From assembly GCA_013396915.1 (NCBI GenBank), contig VWZL01001361.1, forward strand, positions 138,560 to 202,559: a stretch of DNA of 64,000 nt. Direction: 5' to 3'. The DNA is from Stercorarius parasiticus (taxonomy: Eukaryota; Chordata; Aves; Charadriiformes; Stercorariidae). The position numbers were made by a program, and so were the translations under genes. Positions 61,541 through 64,000 of this stretch are shown piece after piece. Under the pieces are notes generated by a model, which worked only from the letters and a program-made list of their open reading frames with translations, had not been told where the DNA came from and did no database searches. The stretch's first letter is position 1. Each line of letters opens with the position of its first letter.

Positions 61541-64000
61541 GCTGGTTCAAGGGGCAGGGATAAGAGTTGGCACCTTGAGACTCCCAAGGGTTAGAAGCTG
61601 AAATTTTACGCTATTGGGAAAAAAAAATCCAGTTTGGGAATGTTCCTGTGATCCTTCTTCTTTGGACAGTTTTCACGAAGGGAAAAGTGAGCTATATTTT
61701 TGTGTTACATGAAAATTTTTAAAATTTTTAAAAAAAATGCTGGCTGCCACTGTCCAACTACTTCTTTGTATTCCTGCAAGTTCCCAGACATGGTTCTTAA
61801 TATCAGTACACTACTGTGCTGGCAAGTACTATTTTAACCAAGTTTTGTAGACCTATATATATATAATTCATTTTTTTTCACATTCAGAGTTTCATAAACA
61901 TCATTCTTACTATGGAAGGAGCCAGGAATTGAGTAAACTGACGCACATGGTTGTTACAAAAATGCTTTTAAAAACACTTCTAAGTGCTCCTAAAATAATT
62001 TTAATAACTTATTTCATATCACATCATTATTTTCCCTAAAAGAGTACTGTGTGTAAGTGCACAGTCTGACTTGAGGAAGACTGCTTTCCTGCTGAGTGGT
62101 AAAGCTGACATATAAATAACGATCATCCCAAACTGCTGCTGATATAAAACCTCCTCCTAAAATATATCAGATGTCATCACGTGTTCCCTATGAAAACAGA
62201 TGGCTTTCGTGTCTGTAGCTATTGACTATAAAGATAGCTGATATGTTTCAGGATGAAAGGTTCTTGACTGTTTATTAATACAACCATATTCAAATAGCCT
62301 GAGTTCCTTCCAGACCTTTGAGGGTCCTGTTTTCTATAGGGTTGGTGCCTCTGGGAGAGCAAAGAGCCAGCCAAGAGGAAACACAGAGCACAGGGATTTA
62401 GCCAGGATTACACCTGGGTACTTCCCTAAGTCACCACTGTTTTCCCCTGCCTTTTCCATTTTCCCCTTTCCATGCAGCTGTGCTGCTGGAGACCTTGCTA
62501 TGATAGTTCCAGGCCACATCCTTGTGGCAAAGAAACCCGAGTTACTTTTACACCCACAGAAAAAGAAGAACAGTAATAATTTACAAAACTTTAAAAGTAC
62601 ATTTAAACCTTAGAGAAAGCAGTGGGATCAGACGAGCTCTCTCCGATCATTTTAGAGATTAGCCTCTAAGCCTGTTGAATGGTCTGCGGTAATCTTTTAC
62701 AACGTATTTCATAAGCGAACAACCCCACAGGCTATACTGCAGCTTTGCACGGGGCTGTAGATTTGGAGAGAGCTTCTTGGAACACATAGCATTCAGTTTT
62801 CCAAACACAGAGTGCAGAATTAGACACAGAGAGACTCAGATTTAATCCTCAGTTTCTTATCAACCCTCTGAAACATGTCCCTACCTCTTAAGCCGCTACC
62901 AAGCCACCTCTCTCCAATTAAGGAGAGCTGGATTGTAAAATGCCACATCCTGTACCCATTTGGCTTGACAGATTTAATGAGACATTGTAGTGGAAACAAG
63001 GTAATGCCCTCAAGCCACCGAAGACTAATCCATTTTTCCTTCTCCCCCCCAAATTGTTCAACTATCAAACTCACACCATCAGCTCCACAAATCCGCTCTC
63101 TCCTTGAAGGATTTCTGCAGACAATTTTTCTGACAGTTTTATGTCTCTCATAACTCTGGTTAGCTGTGCTCTGGCAGCTGTGGGATGGTCCTCTCCCTGC
63201 CCCCCTATGATAAGTGCCCTTTTCCAACGCAAATTCAGTTACTAATAGGTCAGAACTTTCCTTCTCAATGGCCTGAAATGGAAGAGCTGTGGGTAGGGCA
63301 AAGGCTGAGCACCAGCCTCCTCCTTCCCACCCTCTTCTGCAAGTGCATATATGTGGCCTGGATGGCAAAGAATAAAATAGCTTTTCATGGTCTCATCCCT
63401 TCAGTGCAAATTTTTAGAGACATGTTTGGAGATATTGACATAAACTTTCCTGTTTTCTTCCTCCTCCAGGCTGTGTCCACTGGTAATACTTTGAGAAAGA
63501 GAAATGTTGGGAGGAGATGTAAATCTTTGACATTTCACTACTCCTCACTACATAGAAAGGAAAGTGACACAATGGTTTCTAGGGACGGCCCCTAGAACAG
63601 TGGATAGACATTTCTTGTACACTTTTCCATGATTTTGGCATTGTAATTTTAAATGGTTTTTAATTCCCCTTTAATATCCTCCTTTCATCCAAACTGTCCT
63701 CACTCAATAAGGAGACATCTGTTTATCAGAGGAGCAGAATCTAATTTTTTATGAGCATCCAGTACTTTCAGAGTGTCTCCTACCAAAGCTCTGTATCTTG
63801 TGGGTGGAAGTCATGCAATTGAGTAACACCATCCTGTCGGACCTCAGCTCAACGTTTTCTCTGATAAGCGCTGAGAAAGCACTCAAGTAGAGCTCAGGTT
63901 TGAGTTAACAGGCAGTGAAAAAACAGAAGATTTCTTTCAGTGCTCTGCTGCTCATTTCCTTTTGCACTTCACCCAGTTCTGCTCCTCAGATTTTATGAAG
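61541..64000. other. TBX15: TBX15 intron, no gene seen
   Basis: Intron to the window end. I looked for the next T-box exon (expected to begin with RMFP and continue with the DNA-binding core) and did not find it. The frames 62820-63368 (minus, 182 codons) and 63185-63595 (plus) show no recognisable family and overlap each other. Confidence 0.6.

Noticed and set aside
62820..63368. Minus-strand frame of 182 codons
   Set aside because: No recognisable domain or splice context; overlapped by plus-strand frames of similar length; most likely chance.
61541..64000. Next TBX15 exon
   Set aside because: No sequence encoding the RMFP start of the next T-box segment behind an acceptor was found; it probably lies beyond the window.

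Overview
This window is vertebrate, almost certainly bird, nuclear DNA. Two lines of evidence say so. First, a single well-supported exon at 55281-55494 (+) is bounded by AG and GT and encodes the start of a T-box DNA-binding domain matching TBX15. Second, the interspersed repeats are those of an avian genome: a CR1 LINE 3' end with the tandem 8-bp tail (57259-57575, minus), other CR1 fragments, and MIR-type SINE relics. There are no bacterial features (no operons, ribosome binding sites, CRISPR or prophage). Apart from the TBX15 exon and the CR1 ORF2 tail, the open reading frames appear to be chance frames or repeat artefacts.

Layout. Positions 1-480 are CpG-rich with a short GAG repeat and look like the edge of a CpG island. 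The exon at 55281 begins inside a codon, so a coding exon must lie upstream. I could not find the expected TBX15 N-terminal exon within 1-55280, so I infer that this stretch is mostly or entirely one very large first intron and that exon 1 lies left of the window. The intron holds an L1-clade ORF2 relic (about 19360-21110, minus), an old CR1 of the turtle/crocodile-like type (about 23440-24255, minus), further old CR1 pieces (25630-25800 and 45950-46150, plus), a bird CR1 3' tail (48669-48735, plus), two possible MIR pieces, and a perfect (GAAAA)124 satellite (30451-31070) inside a 730-bp purine tract. Candidate regulatory elements, all motif-level only, are an imperfect T-box palindrome (37943-37960), a CTCF-like site (37069-37085) and an AT-rich homeodomain-type cluster (7840-8260).

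Downstream of the exon (55495-64000) lies the start of the next intron. It contains a MIR relic (56765-56900, minus) that has acquired a perfect hairpin, the bird CR1 (57259-57575, minus), a near-perfect 32-bp palindrome (59032-59063) and another CR1 relic (61436-61540, minus). The next T-box exon was not found.

I did not find a novel multi-gene system. The most interesting items are the L1-clade relic in a probable bird genome, the very long uninterrupted GAAAA array, and the T-box palindrome inside what is probably TBX15's own first intron. Family assignments rest on remembered consensus features and were not searched against a database.
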